A stretch of 64,000 nucleotides of DNA from Chitinophaga sp. H8 (GTDB lineage: Bacteria; Bacteroidota; Bacteroidia; Chitinophagales; Chitinophagaceae): positions 2,108,001 through 2,172,000 of the forward strand of contig NZ_JBEXAC010000002.1 in the NCBI RefSeq assembly GCF_040567655.1, written 5' to 3'. Positions 30,305 through 39,748 of the stretch are shown in pieces (the first letter of the stretch is position 1; each line of letters opens with the position of its first letter). A model generated the notes under the pieces. The model searched no databases, was not told where the DNA came from, and saw nothing but the letters and a program-made list of their open reading frames with translations. The translations under genes were made by a program, and so were the position numbers.

Positions 30305-33148
30305 ATGGCCAACATCAAGCTACCTCCGCGTTTTCAAAAGAAAATAGATAATAATCAGCAGTATGCAGGCGTAGTATACGAGGTACTCTCTACTTTGGGT
30401 GAGATCCTGCAGGATAATAAACTGTATTTTTTTGAGGAGTACACGGATCACGGTATCCGGCATATTGAAAATGTAATAGCCGCTTCTAACCATCTTATAC
30501 CCAGTGCTACCTTTAATACAATTTTGACGGATGTAGACGTAAGCAGTTACCTGCTGGCGGTAATACTGCATGATATTGCGATGCATCTTTCGCCGGAGGG
30601 TTTAAATGCAGTGATAAAAGGCGGTTTTGACGACGTGCGTAAAACAGATCTGGATAAAGATACCTGGGCGGTATTGTGGGAAAACTATTTGTGCGAAGCG
30701 AAAAGATTTGATGACAAACAACGGAAAGCCATATTTGGAGATACTACCGTAATGATAGCGGAGCCTCCATTAGAAAATCCCGAACAACTGAATGGCAACC
30801 ACCGTAAGCTGATAGGAGAATTTATACGCAGGCACCATCCCCGCCTGGCACATGAAATAGCCCTGAAAGGGTTTCCGGGAAAGGGGGCTCCCATCCCTTT
30901 TGCCAAAGGCCTGGATGAAAAACAAAGAGATGTGATTGGGCTGATAGCCAGGAGCCATGGGATGAACATCCGGAAATGCAGTGATTATATAGAACAGGCA
31001 TATGGAAGAACCAATAAGATTTTAACACATGGTATCCATGCGGTTTTTTTGATGGTAGTGCTAAGAATAGCCGACTATTTACAAATAGACCAGCATAGAA
31101 CCAGCAAAGTGTTGCTAAAACTAAGAACACTTTGTAGCCCGGTATCCGAAATGGAACATGCAGCACACCTGGCTGTTGAAAGTGTAAACCTGGAATATAC
31201 GGAAGATCCGGAACGCATTATTGTACAAGCGTTTCCAAAGGATAGTATGATGTATCTTAAGCTAAAAGGCTTGCTGGCCAGCATACAGGCCGAATTTGAT
31301 ATTTCCTGGGCTGTGCTGGGAGAACTGTATGGCAATAGTAAGAAAAAACCTGCTATAAAATACCGGCGCATTACCAGCAACCTGGAAGAAGCTACATTTA
31401 TACATCAGCAGGAATATGTAGCGGATCATTTTGCTTTTAAAGCGAATGAGCACATGATGCCATTGATGATGGCGCCCCTGTATGGAGATAACCCTACCTA
31501 CGGGGTGAGAGAACTGTTGCATAATGCCATAGATGCCTGTAATGAAAGAACGGCTATTGAAATCAGGAATGGGCATGATACCTACATACCAGCAGTAAAG
31601 GTAGAAATCACCAAAGAAGGTGAGGAGCATTATTTTACAATTACAGATAATGGAATAGGGATGCCCTTGACCGTGATCCAAGATTATTTCCTGACCTGTG
31701 GAGCCAGCTTAAGAACCAATCCTTCCTGGCAGATGGATTTTATAGATGAAAAAGGAGATTGTACTGTTACCAGAAACGGGAGATTTGGAGTAGGGGTATT
31801 AGCGGCTTACCTGATTGGGCAGGATATTGAAGTGAGTACCAGACCTATAGGGGCAGCTACCGGATACCGCTTTACTGCCAGTTTGAATGCTGCCCAGATC
31901 AATGTGATAAAAGATGCTAATATTGCAGAAGGAACCATCATCCGCATAAAAATTAAGCAAGAAAAGCTACGCTTTTTTGATATGTCAGCAAATTCAAACC
32001 CACCATATGATCTTGAGTGGAATGAATGGTATACTTTATCTACTCCCCGTGTAGATTATTATTATCTGGGTGATGAATGTGATAACGAAAGTATACATAC
32101 GCCTAATTTAGATGAAGTGGTGTCTGTATGCTGGAATGAGTTGGCAGCTCCAGGATTTAGTAGAGTATTGTGGACCTATGAAAGATTTGATAGTTATTAT
32201 TTGACCTGTAATGGGTTTATAGTGCCCTTAAAAACGGAGAGCGATTTAGAATACGATAACGACTCTAAAGATAGAGGGGCGTTTAGAACTCCCAGTATCA
32301 GTATATTTGATCCTAACGCTTTATTACCACTATCATTAAGTAGAAATAGTATTGCTGGAGAATTCCCTTTTAGTCAGGCTTTATGGGAAGATATTTGCAA
32401 AGACTTTCTGGCTTATGCCCTGATGTGCACAATGATGCGTGTTATGACAGACGAACAAGTATCTTTTGGCATTCAGCAATTAAGATATCCGGGATTCAAG
32501 CCGGAGGGTAATATTAATGCCAGGAGATTAAATTACATTTTACTTACAGCCAAAGGCTGGCTTATTAATGCAGTGCATACTGCCTTAAAAATAGGACCAT
32601 TGGAAGTTATTGAGATTGCTAGTGAATCGATTTTGGAAGAAGATATAGCACTGGAATTAGAAAAAAAAGTACTTATATCTGACATGAAGAAAGATGAAAA
32701 GGGTAGGTTTTTTGGAAATGATAGATACAAAATTTTAGAAGGGGTGTATGAAACAGGTGAAGTATGTATTTATTATCATGAATCTAAAATGCAGACTTTT
32801 AACAGAAAGGAGGAAGCGTGGCGCTTTGGTTCAAAATATTTCAGATTTGATAAATACGGGGATACGGGATGGCACTGTCATAGAAGAAGGTTTCAGGGCA
32901 CAAGTATCGTCACACCTGGCTTTCTGGATAAATATGGTAGCGAGCTGTATTTTATTAGGGAATACACCATTCCGCAAGACCAGATGGTCAGCGACCCAAC
33001 CCTCAATGCCATCCTCGAAAAATACCTGGGTGATGACCCCGTTATTCCTTTTGCATTAGAAGATAGGAAGAAAAAATTTCCCCTGGCATTTAAAGAGCTA
33101 GCCCGGTATATGAAAAAGTATGAGGCAAAAGCAATAGAGGCAGTATAA
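30305..33148 (+). CDS. HD-domain / Hsp90-like (GHKL) ATPase fusion, 947 aa
   Basis: This large cytoplasmic protein has two recognisable parts. Residues ~40-270 look like an HD-type hydrolase domain: TDHGIRHIENV (His at 49 and 53), ILHD (HD at 89-90), 'ARSHG' (about 215) and RIADYLQIDQHR (about 254-265). From ~370 a GHKL ATPase follows: N-box ELLHNAIDA (Asn407), DNGIGM (448-453) and GRFGVGVLA (492-500), as in Hsp90/HtpG-like proteins. The C-terminal ~350 residues are unassigned. Such HD-GHKL fusions occur in bacterial conflict and stress loci. It follows the pseudo-receiver operon and precedes a small gene. Which nucleotide it acts on is unknown. Confidence 0.85.
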   Translation: MANIKLPPRFQKKIDNNQQYAGVVYEVLSTLGEILQDNKLYFFEEYTDHGIRHIENVIAASNHLIPSATFNTILTDVDVSSYLLAVILHDIAMHLSPEGLNAVIKGGFDDVRKTDLDKDTWAVLWENYLCEAKRFDDKQRKAIFGDTTVMIAEPPLENPEQLNGNHRKLIGEFIRRHHPRLAHEIALKGFPGKGAPIPFAKGLDEKQRDVIGLIARSHGMNIRKCSDYIEQAYGRTNKILTHGIHAVFLMVVLRIADYLQIDQHRTSKVLLKLRTLCSPVSEMEHAAHLAVESVNLEYTEDPERIIVQAFPKDSMMYLKLKGLLASIQAEFDISWAVLGELYGNSKKKPAIKYRRITSNLEEATFIHQQEYVADHFAFKANEHMMPLMMAPLYGDNPTYGVRELLHNAIDACNERTAIEIRNGHDTYIPAVKVEITKEGEEHYFTITDNGIGMPLTVIQDYFLTCGASLRTNPSWQMDFIDEKGDCTVTRNGRFGVGVLAAYLIGQDIEVSTRPIGAATGYRFTASLNAAQINVIKDANIAEGTIIRIKIKQEKLRFFDMSANSNPPYDLEWNEWYTLSTPRVDYYYLGDECDNESIHTPNLDEVVSVCWNELAAPGFSRVLWTYERFDSYYLTCNGFIVPLKTESDLEYDNDSKDRGAFRTPSISIFDPNALLPLSLSRNSIAGEFPFSQALWEDICKDFLAYALMCTMMRVMTDEQVSFGIQQLRYPGFKPEGNINARRLNYILLTAKGWLINAVHTALKIGPLEVIEIASESILEEDIALELEKKVLISDMKKDEKGRFFGNDRYKILEGVYETGEVCIYYHESKMQTFNRKEEAWRFGSKYFRFDKYGDTGWHCHRRRFQGTSIVTPGFLDKYGSELYFIREYTIPQDQMVSDPTLNAILEKYLGDDPVIPFALEDRKKKFPLAFKELARYMKKYEAKAIEAV

Positions 33149-33271
33149 CGTGTAATACTATTCCCAGGGATACCCGGAAAGCCCCGGATGAGCTGCCCCG
33201 GCATTTACTATAGTGAGATAGCGATAGCTGGCATGTGTTTTGGAAGTGATAGTATAGTGGCACCTAAAACA

Positions 33272-33553
33272 ATGGATATGGTAAAAGTATTCTTCAACCC
33301 GGACTACACACAAACGGCTATGCCTGCTGACGTAAAAATTGAAGCCCTGGAATTTATTGCTGATATAGCTACGCATGAGCTAAAGACAGCCTTGGATATA
33401 GGCCAGAACGGGGATGAGCCCTGGATCCGCCATCCGCTGGTGACCCCTGCCGCCCGGATAATGGGAGGTACCCGTTCCATCTCCCCCGGTGATGTATTAC
33501 AGCTGGATGGGGAATGGTTTATGGTAATGGCACTGGGATTTGAGAAGATCTAG
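33272..33553 (+). CDS. Small conserved hypothetical protein
   Basis: A ~93-aa soluble protein if the ATG at 33272 (MDMVKVFFNPDYTQ) is used; upstream ATG 33188 would add 28 residues of poor character. The C-terminus (RSISPGDVLQLDGEWFMVMALGFEKI) has the 'RSxSxGDVxxxDGxxxxVxxxGF' layout seen in small plasmid- and phage-associated proteins of unknown function. It lies 123 bp after the HD-GHKL gene on the same strand and may be its last operon partner. Confidence 0.6.
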   Translation: MDMVKVFFNPDYTQTAMPADVKIEALEFIADIATHELKTALDIGQNGDEPWIRHPLVTPAARIMGGTRSISPGDVLQLDGEWFMVMALGFEKI

Positions 33554-33575
33554 GAAAATAACAGCATATTATACC

Positions 33576-33615
33576 CAAACGCCTGTGTTGGTATACGTAC
33601 CGGCATAGACGTTTG
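33576..33615. repeat. Long G-U-rich hairpin
   Basis: CAAACG (33576-33581) pairs with CGTTTG (33610-33615). The intervening bases continue the stem almost without break if G-U pairs are allowed, leaving a TACG loop. It has no T-run, so it is a structured element rather than a simple terminator. Confidence 0.4.
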
Positions 33616-33708
33616 CTTATGACAACGACCCCCGATAATACATCCTACCTGAAAAAGTTTTATTTTAGCGGCTTATTTTATTGTTTCCCTATATAAAAAA
33701 TAACAGAA

Positions 33709-33822
33709 ATGAACACTTTGAAAGCCGCATTATTATGCGCCATTTTGTTGCCCGCTACGCCTGCTGTTGTTGCCCAAAGCAGCAAGAAGAAATAACTACA
33801 CTCAAAGAACAAATGAAGTAAT
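33709..33822 (+). pseudogene. Truncated secreted-protein remnant
   Basis: ATG 33709 opens a signal peptide (MNTLKAALLCAILLP...VVAQ) followed by SSKKK and a stop at 33793-33795. Shifting the frame by one base gives ITTLKEQMK and another stop. This resembles the start of a secreted coiled-coil protein broken by a frameshift and truncation. Confidence 0.5.
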
Positions 33823-33827
33823 AGTAA

Positions 33828-34256
33828 ATGGAGCGAAATTTAAAAACAAACCGTATTCTCAAGTGGATGGCTGAGAATGCGCATTATTTTCTTACCAGCA
33901 TTTTTCTGGTTATTGTAATAAGGTCATGTGTAAATAGTATCATGGACTGGGACCGCCTGATGAGGACCCGCATTATCACAATGGGCACCGTAGCTGGTGC
34001 TGATAAGATTTCAAGGAATCCAGCAATATACATCTGCTATTGGTTTGAAGTGGATGGAGAGATATTTAATTGCAAGATGGCGAAACGGATCAGATTTTCC
34101 CAGGCGGATACACTAGTAGGGATGCATTTTCCTATTGCATATGAAAAAGAGAATCCTGAAAATAGTGAAATAATTATCACACCTGAGGACTTTAAAGAAT
34201 TTAAACTTCCTTTTCCCGACAGTTTAAGGTGGATCAGAAAGATACAGTTCTACTGA
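33828..34256 (+). CDS. Single-pass membrane protein, hypothetical
   Basis: This 142-aa protein has one transmembrane helix near the N-terminus (YFLTSIFLVIVIRSCVNSIM, about residues 20-39). It is followed by a ~95-residue beta-rich part (TMGTVAGADKISRNPAIYIC...FEVDGEIFNCKM) that looks like the small SH3-like domain of DUF3592-type membrane proteins. It stands alone between a remnant and the Rhs locus. The function is unknown. Confidence 0.65.
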   Translation: MERNLKTNRILKWMAENAHYFLTSIFLVIVIRSCVNSIMDWDRLMRTRIITMGTVAGADKISRNPAIYICYWFEVDGEIFNCKMAKRIRFSQADTLVGMHFPIAYEKENPENSEIIITPEDFKEFKLPFPDSLRWIRKIQFY

Positions 34257-34430
34257 GAGGTGGGGCATATCGCCAATGAAAATGTTACTGCCCCATTTTC
34301 TCCCAGGCTATTATTCCTATGCATTAATTTACTTATATCTCTAATAAATATATTTTCCTGAATTTGTTCAGCCGTAAAAAAACGCATTATTTTGAGGCCT
34401 GAATTACCTATGCCTTTTTAGTTAACCTAT

Positions 34431-35855
34431 ATGAGAGCTTTACTTATATCTATATGCCTGTTGTTATACCTATGTTGTGATGCACAGGATAGTGCGCTGG
34501 CCAAACTGCAGCAGGTACCTGATAAATATTATTCGCAGGTACAGGCAAAGTCCAAAAAATATGAACAGCAAATTACCAGGCGCACAGAAAAAGCGTTAAG
34601 CAGATTTCTGCGTCAGGAGCAGCAAATGAAGCGGCGCCTGTCGAAAGTGGACTCGCTGGCAGCCAACAACATTTTTACCCGCTCAGTAGATTCTCTGGGT
34701 AATCTGAAAGCCAAACTGCGACAAAAAACAGGTAAGTACGAGCAGGCCCTGCAGGGCAATTATTCCGGCTACCTCGACACGTTACAGCAATCCCTGGGCT
34801 TTCTCAAAGAATCAAAGTCATTACTGGATAAAACAAAAGGGGCTAAAGATAAGCTGAACGGCTCCCTGCAAAGTGTGCAGCAGCTGCAAGCTAAAATACA
34901 ACAGGCCGAACAGATAAAGGCTTATATCCGCGAACGGCGCCAGCAGCTGAAAGCCCAACTGGCCGGATATGCAGGCTTCACCAAAGACCTGCAAAAATTA
35001 AATAAGGAGGCTTATTACTACGCACAGCAGCTGAATGAATATAAGGCCGTGTTTAAAGACCGGAAAAAGGCAGAAGCCAAAGCAATGGAAATCCTGCATA
35101 AGGTACCTGCGTTCAATGATTTTATGCAGAAGAATTCCCGGCTGGCAGGTTTGTTTAACCTGCAAAATGCCGGGAGCGCCGCTTCCCAAAGCCTGGAAGG
35201 ACTGCAAACCCGCGCACAGGTAGAGCAGCTGATCCAGCAGCGTATAGGCGGTGGTGGCCCGGATGCCCGTGCTGCCATAAGTCAGCAAATGGAGGCCGCC
35301 CGCAGCCAGATGGATCAGCTGAAAAAACAGTTTCCCGACCTGGACAACGCAGCCGAAATGCCAGACTTTAAGCCCAATGAAATGAAAACCAAAAGCCTGT
35401 TACAACGACTGGAATTTGGTGGTAACCTGCAATTTCAACGGAGCAGCCGCTTCTTTCCTACTACTACGGATATCGCGGGACAGGTAGGGTATAAGTTTCA
35501 CAAGAATGGTAGTGCAGGCCTGGGAGCAGCCTACAAACTGGGTATGGGAACCGGATTTGATAATATCCGCTTTAACAGCCAGGGAGTGGGGCTGCGCAGC
35601 TTCATCGACTGGAAACTGAAGGGCACCTTTTTTGTCAACGGTGGCTTTGAACAAAACTACAACACACCCTTTGCGGATGTAAGCCAGCTGAAAAATTATC
35701 AGAACTGGACAGGTAGCGCCCTCCTCGGTATCAGCAAAAAATATAAGATCAATGCCAAAATGAAAGGCACGATGGTCCTGCTATATGACTTTTTATACAA
35801 TCAGCATATCCCCCGTACCGATCCGATTAAATTCAGGCTGGGATATAATTTTTAA
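34431..35855 (+). CDS. Secreted coiled-coil protein with C-terminal beta-barrel
   Basis: This 474-aa exported protein (signal MRALLISICLLLYLCCDAQ) has a very long Gln/Lys/Leu-rich coiled coil (about residues 25-240), a flexible Gly-rich link (QQRIGGGGPDARAA) and a C-terminal ~130-residue domain. The latter has alternating strands ending in F ('KFRLGYNF'), typical of an outer-membrane barrel. It is the first gene of the Rhs cluster and lies 20 bp before the first tail-fibre-like gene. A plausible role is anchoring or displaying the following surface proteins; this is inferred from order. Confidence 0.75.
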   Translation: MRALLISICLLLYLCCDAQDSALAKLQQVPDKYYSQVQAKSKKYEQQITRRTEKALSRFLRQEQQMKRRLSKVDSLAANNIFTRSVDSLGNLKAKLRQKTGKYEQALQGNYSGYLDTLQQSLGFLKESKSLLDKTKGAKDKLNGSLQSVQQLQAKIQQAEQIKAYIRERRQQLKAQLAGYAGFTKDLQKLNKEAYYYAQQLNEYKAVFKDRKKAEAKAMEILHKVPAFNDFMQKNSRLAGLFNLQNAGSAASQSLEGLQTRAQVEQLIQQRIGGGGPDARAAISQQMEAARSQMDQLKKQFPDLDNAAEMPDFKPNEMKTKSLLQRLEFGGNLQFQRSSRFFPTTTDIAGQVGYKFHKNGSAGLGAAYKLGMGTGFDNIRFNSQGVGLRSFIDWKLKGTFFVNGGFEQNYNTPFADVSQLKNYQNWTGSALLGISKKYKINAKMKGTMVLLYDFLYNQHIPRTDPIKFRLGYNF

Positions 35856-35875
35856 TTAACCGATAACCTATAAAG

Positions 35876-37066
35876 ATGAAAGGAATTTTACTATTGTTAG
35901 CCCTGTGTGGGATCACCATGGGTGCCCACGCACAAAATTATCAGGTGCTTAGTTACAACCTGAATGCTGTTCCGGTAAATGGCATCAAGATCAAAACCAA
36001 CCTGCCCTTTACCAATTCCAGCCAGATGCCTACCATCACTATTGAAGGATATAGCTATAGCAATAGCTCTCCCATAGGGCTTACGATTGTCTACTATATT
36101 TATAATGGCAATATTATCAATGCAGCAGTATCTTCTTTTGGCAATATCACGCCACCGGTTTATATGGCCAATGAAGGTGGGAAAGTGGTCATCTTTATCG
36201 AAGATAAAGCCAATTTTACCCGGTTTAATGTAAGGGCCTTTGCCAAGGCATTAAGCGCCGAAACCCCTGCCAACTTTGAGGGATGGACCACGGAGGATGA
36301 AGCGCTGGCGGTTGATGCAACCTCCATCTTACTGGTGCCTTATAAAAATCGTTTTAACGGCACCGTGTTAATGCCGGCAAATGGTACGTGGACAGCTGCA
36401 GGTAGAATCGGTATCGGGACAACCAGCCCGGTCAATAAATTAACGATCGATGCAGGTAGTACCCGCGATGGTATTAACATCATCAGCGATGGAGACAGCC
36501 TTGTATACAGCGATATACAGTTTTCACTAAAATCAATGACCACTGTGGGAGCTGGCAGACCAACAGGGTGGATAATGTCCTGCCGGAAAGATGGTTTTTT
36601 TAGTGAAGATGTGACAGGGGCCACCATGGAGTTTTATGCTCCCAGAAAAGGTGGCGGATATGTTGCTCCGTTGCTGTTTAAAACGAATGGAGATGTAGTA
36701 CTGGCTGGCGGTAAAGGTGCCCTGAACGGCAATGTGGGTATTGGCACCAATGATACCAAAGGCTACAAGTTGGCTGTAGCAGGTAGCATGATAGCCGAGA
36801 AGATCAAAGTGAAAGTGAAAACAGCCTGGCCCGATTATGTATTTGCACCGGAATATCAATTACCCTCCCTGCAGGAAGTAGTAGCGCACATTCAACAACA
36901 CCAGCATCTGCCGGATATGCCCTCGGCCAAAGAAGTAGCCGCGGAAGGGATTGACCTGGGAGAAATGAACCGGAAATTGTTGCAAAAAATAGAAGAGTTA
37001 ACCCTGTATATCATTCAACAGGAAAAAAGAATTGCTGCGCTGGAGCAGCACAACGAGAAACCATAA
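35876..37066 (+). CDS. Tail-fibre-like secreted protein 1
   Basis: This 396-aa secreted protein (signal MKGILLLLALCGITMGAHAQ) has beta-rich repeats including 'GRIGIGTTSPVNKLTID' and 'GNVGIGTNDTKGYKLAVAG', the turn repeats of bacterial tail-fibre-like stalks. The C-terminal ~100 residues (MIAEKIKVKVKTAWPDYVFA...LPDMPSAKEVAAEGIDLG...) form a helical domain with a terminal coiled coil, resembling the intramolecular-chaperone region of S74-type fibres but without visible self-cleavage residues. The same C-terminus is found in the next two genes. In Bacteroidota such proteins regularly precede Rhs/YD-repeat genes. Confidence 0.75.
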   Translation: MKGILLLLALCGITMGAHAQNYQVLSYNLNAVPVNGIKIKTNLPFTNSSQMPTITIEGYSYSNSSPIGLTIVYYIYNGNIINAAVSSFGNITPPVYMANEGGKVVIFIEDKANFTRFNVRAFAKALSAETPANFEGWTTEDEALAVDATSILLVPYKNRFNGTVLMPANGTWTAAGRIGIGTTSPVNKLTIDAGSTRDGINIISDGDSLVYSDIQFSLKSMTTVGAGRPTGWIMSCRKDGFFSEDVTGATMEFYAPRKGGGYVAPLLFKTNGDVVLAGGKGALNGNVGIGTNDTKGYKLAVAGSMIAEKIKVKVKTAWPDYVFAPEYQLPSLQEVVAHIQQHQHLPDMPSAKEVAAEGIDLGEMNRKLLQKIEELTLYIIQQEKRIAALEQHNEKP

Positions 37067-37079
37067 TAGAAATTAATTG

Positions 37080-38519
37080 ATGAAACAGTTTGTAATCTTT
37101 TGCAGCAGTTTGCTGTTGTGTATAAGCGATACCTATGCGCAAAACTCACTGAGTATTGCAGATACCCGGACCACCGGCACTACACCTGATACCTATAACC
37201 GGAATTTGTTGCTGAACTTTAAAAGAACAGATAGCCTGCAGATTCCTGGTATAAATCCAAGTTTTGTAGTGCTTATGGGAATACGTCCTTGGGGGGATAA
37301 CAGTGGCGGAAAAGCACATGAGCTGGCATTTGCCAGCAATAACCAGATCTACGTTCGTTCCGGACTTTCTCCTGCCTGGGAAGGCTGGCGCAGGCTTTTG
37401 GTGGAAAATGAAAGTGGCAGCATAGGAATAGGTACTACAACCCCTGCCTATAACCTGGATGTGAATGGTACCGCTAATGCGAATACTTTATCGCTTAATA
37501 AAAATCTGGTATTGGCAATGCCATCTACCAATACAGAGCGAGGGCCTTTTAATCCAATATGGCTGGCAGTGCGCAGTGGAAGAAAACTATTTGTAGACGA
37601 ACAGTTTGCCAGCAACACAAATGGTATTATTCCCTATACACTTTCTGAAAACGGAAGCGTTACCATTACCCGGTTGACAGATGCAGGGCTACCCAATAAT
37701 TCCGGATACTATCTTGAGCTTAAACATATCGGTAACTCGTCACCTGCTTTTGGCGGATTTCGTCAAAACTTTACTGGCCGTGCCAATGGCACTTATGTGC
37801 ATGTAATGCGTGCGAAGTTGCCAGTGGGTTATGTGCTTACTTCTAATAGTAATGTAATAGGTACAGGAGGAACTAAGTATTGGTTAACTAATAATACAGG
37901 TACCGGCAAATGGGAAGACTATGCTTATGTGATCCAATATGGCAATGGTGGAACTATCAGTACTGCAGGATATATTTTTATTGATGGTGGACCTACCCCT
38001 ACCGCTGGTAATCCATTGGTATGGCAATTGGCTTCCTCCACCGTATTTGATGTTACTCACTTAAATGACGGGGAAGGCAGCCGGGTAAATGCAGATATGC
38101 TGGACAGTCTCCATGCCAAAGATTTGATCAGGAATCAGGCTACCGAAGACCAGGTAGCTTCCTTCCGCATCACTGGTAATGGCTTTATCGCCGGTAACGT
38201 GGGTATTGGCGTTACGGATACCAAAGGATATAAACTGGCTGTAGGCGGTAGCATGATAGCCGAGAAGATTAAAGTGAAATTGAAAACGGCCTGGCCCGAT
38301 TATGTATTTGCACCGGAATATACTTTACCCTCCCTGCAGGAAGTAGAAGCACATATAAAACAATACCAGCATTTACCAGATATGCCCTCGGCCAAAGAAG
38401 TAGCCGCGGAAGGGATTGACCTGGGAGAAATGAACCGGAAATTGTTGCAGAAAGTAGAAGAGCTGACCTTATATATTATTGACCTGAAAAAAGAAGTAGA
38501 AGCATTAAAAAATAAATAA
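37080..38519 (+). CDS. Tail-fibre-like secreted protein 2
   Basis: This 479-aa secreted protein starts MKQFVIFCSSLLLCISDTYA. It has a domain with 'TTGTTPDTYNRNLLLNFKR' and 'WGDNSGGKAHELAFASNNQ', a feature of carbohydrate- or fibre-head modules. The 'GSIGIGTTTPAYNLDVNG' stalk turn follows, then a ~200-residue jelly-roll-like region shared with protein 3 (LVLAMPSTNTERGPFNPIWL versus LVLAMPATSTDRGSFNPIWM), and the common C-terminal helical domain. It is 13 bp after protein 1 and 1 bp before protein 3, clearly one operon. Confidence 0.75.
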   Translation: MKQFVIFCSSLLLCISDTYAQNSLSIADTRTTGTTPDTYNRNLLLNFKRTDSLQIPGINPSFVVLMGIRPWGDNSGGKAHELAFASNNQIYVRSGLSPAWEGWRRLLVENESGSIGIGTTTPAYNLDVNGTANANTLSLNKNLVLAMPSTNTERGPFNPIWLAVRSGRKLFVDEQFASNTNGIIPYTLSENGSVTITRLTDAGLPNNSGYYLELKHIGNSSPAFGGFRQNFTGRANGTYVHVMRAKLPVGYVLTSNSNVIGTGGTKYWLTNNTGTGKWEDYAYVIQYGNGGTISTAGYIFIDGGPTPTAGNPLVWQLASSTVFDVTHLNDGEGSRVNADMLDSLHAKDLIRNQATEDQVASFRITGNGFIAGNVGIGVTDTKGYKLAVGGSMIAEKIKVKLKTAWPDYVFAPEYTLPSLQEVEAHIKQYQHLPDMPSAKEVAAEGIDLGEMNRKLLQKVEELTLYIIDLKKEVEALKNK

Positions 38520-38520
38520 C

Positions 38521-39678
38521 ATGAAAGCAATCATTATTAGCATAACCGGACTCTTATTATCAGCCAATGTACTGATGGCACAGAATACCTTTCCTGCTAC
38601 AGGGAATGTGGGGATAGGTACAAACAGTCCAGCCTATAATCTGGATGTAAATGGTACCGCTAATACAGGTACTTTATTACTGAACAAAAGACTGGTATTG
38701 GCGATGCCTGCTACCAGCACAGACAGGGGATCTTTTAACCCTATCTGGATGGGGCTTAGGGCAGGAAAGAACTTATTCATGGATGAAGAATTTGCAACAG
38801 GTACCAACACGATCCGCCTATATACCAATGTAAGTGATGGTACGATAACTGTGACGAGAGTAGGAGGTACGGATATACCGAATGCTTCCGGTTATTACCT
38901 GGAAGTAAAAACAACTGGGGCCAGCAGCACTAATTTTGGGGGTATCCGGCAAGATTTTCCCGGAAAGTTGAATGGTACATTTGTACACCTGTTCAGAGCC
39001 AAGCTGCCAGTGGGATATACCCTGAATGCTGCTACCAACTCCATGGGAACAGGTGGAACCCGTCACTGGCTGACCAGCAATGAAGGTACCGGCAAATGGG
39101 AAGATTATGCCTATGTACTGCAGTTTGGTAATGGAGGTACAGTAAGTACAGGAGGATACGTATTTGTTACGGGTGCAGCACCAGCTGCATCATTGACCTG
39201 GCAGATTGCCTCTGCTACTATCTTTGATGCTACCGCTTTAGAAGATGGCGCCAATTTCTTAAAAAACCAGGAAACTGAAGACCAGACTGCTTCTTTTCGC
39301 ATCAGTGGCAATGGGTTTGTGGCCGGTAATGTGGGTATTGGCGTTACGGATACCAAAGGCTATAAACTGGCTGTAGGTGGTAGCATGATTGCAGAACGCG
39401 TTAAAGTGAAAATAAAAACGGCCTGGCCTGATTATGTATTTGCGCCGGAATATCAATTACCCTCCCTGCAGGAAGTAGCTGCCCATATAAAACAACACCA
39501 GCATTTACCTGATATGCCTTCTGCCAAAGAAGTAGCGGCTGAAGGGATTGACCTGGGAGAAATGAATAAGAAACTGTTGCAGAAGGTAGAGGAGCTGACG
39601 CTGTATATGATAGAGATGAAAACCCAGATGGAACAACAGGAGAAGATTATTGAGACATTGAAAAAGCAGCTGAAGTAA
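38521..39678 (+). CDS. Tail-fibre-like secreted protein 3
   Basis: This 385-aa secreted protein (signal MKAIIISITGLLLSANVLMA) is closest to protein 2 but lacks its N-terminal head domain. It begins directly with the 'GNVGIGTNSPAYNLDVNG' stalk turn, then the shared jelly-roll-like region and the helical C-terminus with the 'LPDMPSAKEVAAEGIDLGEM' block. The three genes are nearly identical in DNA over that last block, which suggests gene conversion. A 70-bp gap separates it from the YD-repeat gene. Confidence 0.75.
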   Translation: MKAIIISITGLLLSANVLMAQNTFPATGNVGIGTNSPAYNLDVNGTANTGTLLLNKRLVLAMPATSTDRGSFNPIWMGLRAGKNLFMDEEFATGTNTIRLYTNVSDGTITVTRVGGTDIPNASGYYLEVKTTGASSTNFGGIRQDFPGKLNGTFVHLFRAKLPVGYTLNAATNSMGTGGTRHWLTSNEGTGKWEDYAYVLQFGNGGTVSTGGYVFVTGAAPAASLTWQIASATIFDATALEDGANFLKNQETEDQTASFRISGNGFVAGNVGIGVTDTKGYKLAVGGSMIAERVKVKIKTAWPDYVFAPEYQLPSLQEVAAHIKQHQHLPDMPSAKEVAAEGIDLGEMNKKLLQKVEELTLYMIEMKTQMEQQEKIIETLKKQLK

Positions 39679-39748
39679 AGACGCATAACATCTTCTGGGG
39701 AAAATTTCTGAAGATGGTTGTTTTGTTAGATAGTATTAAACTAATAAT

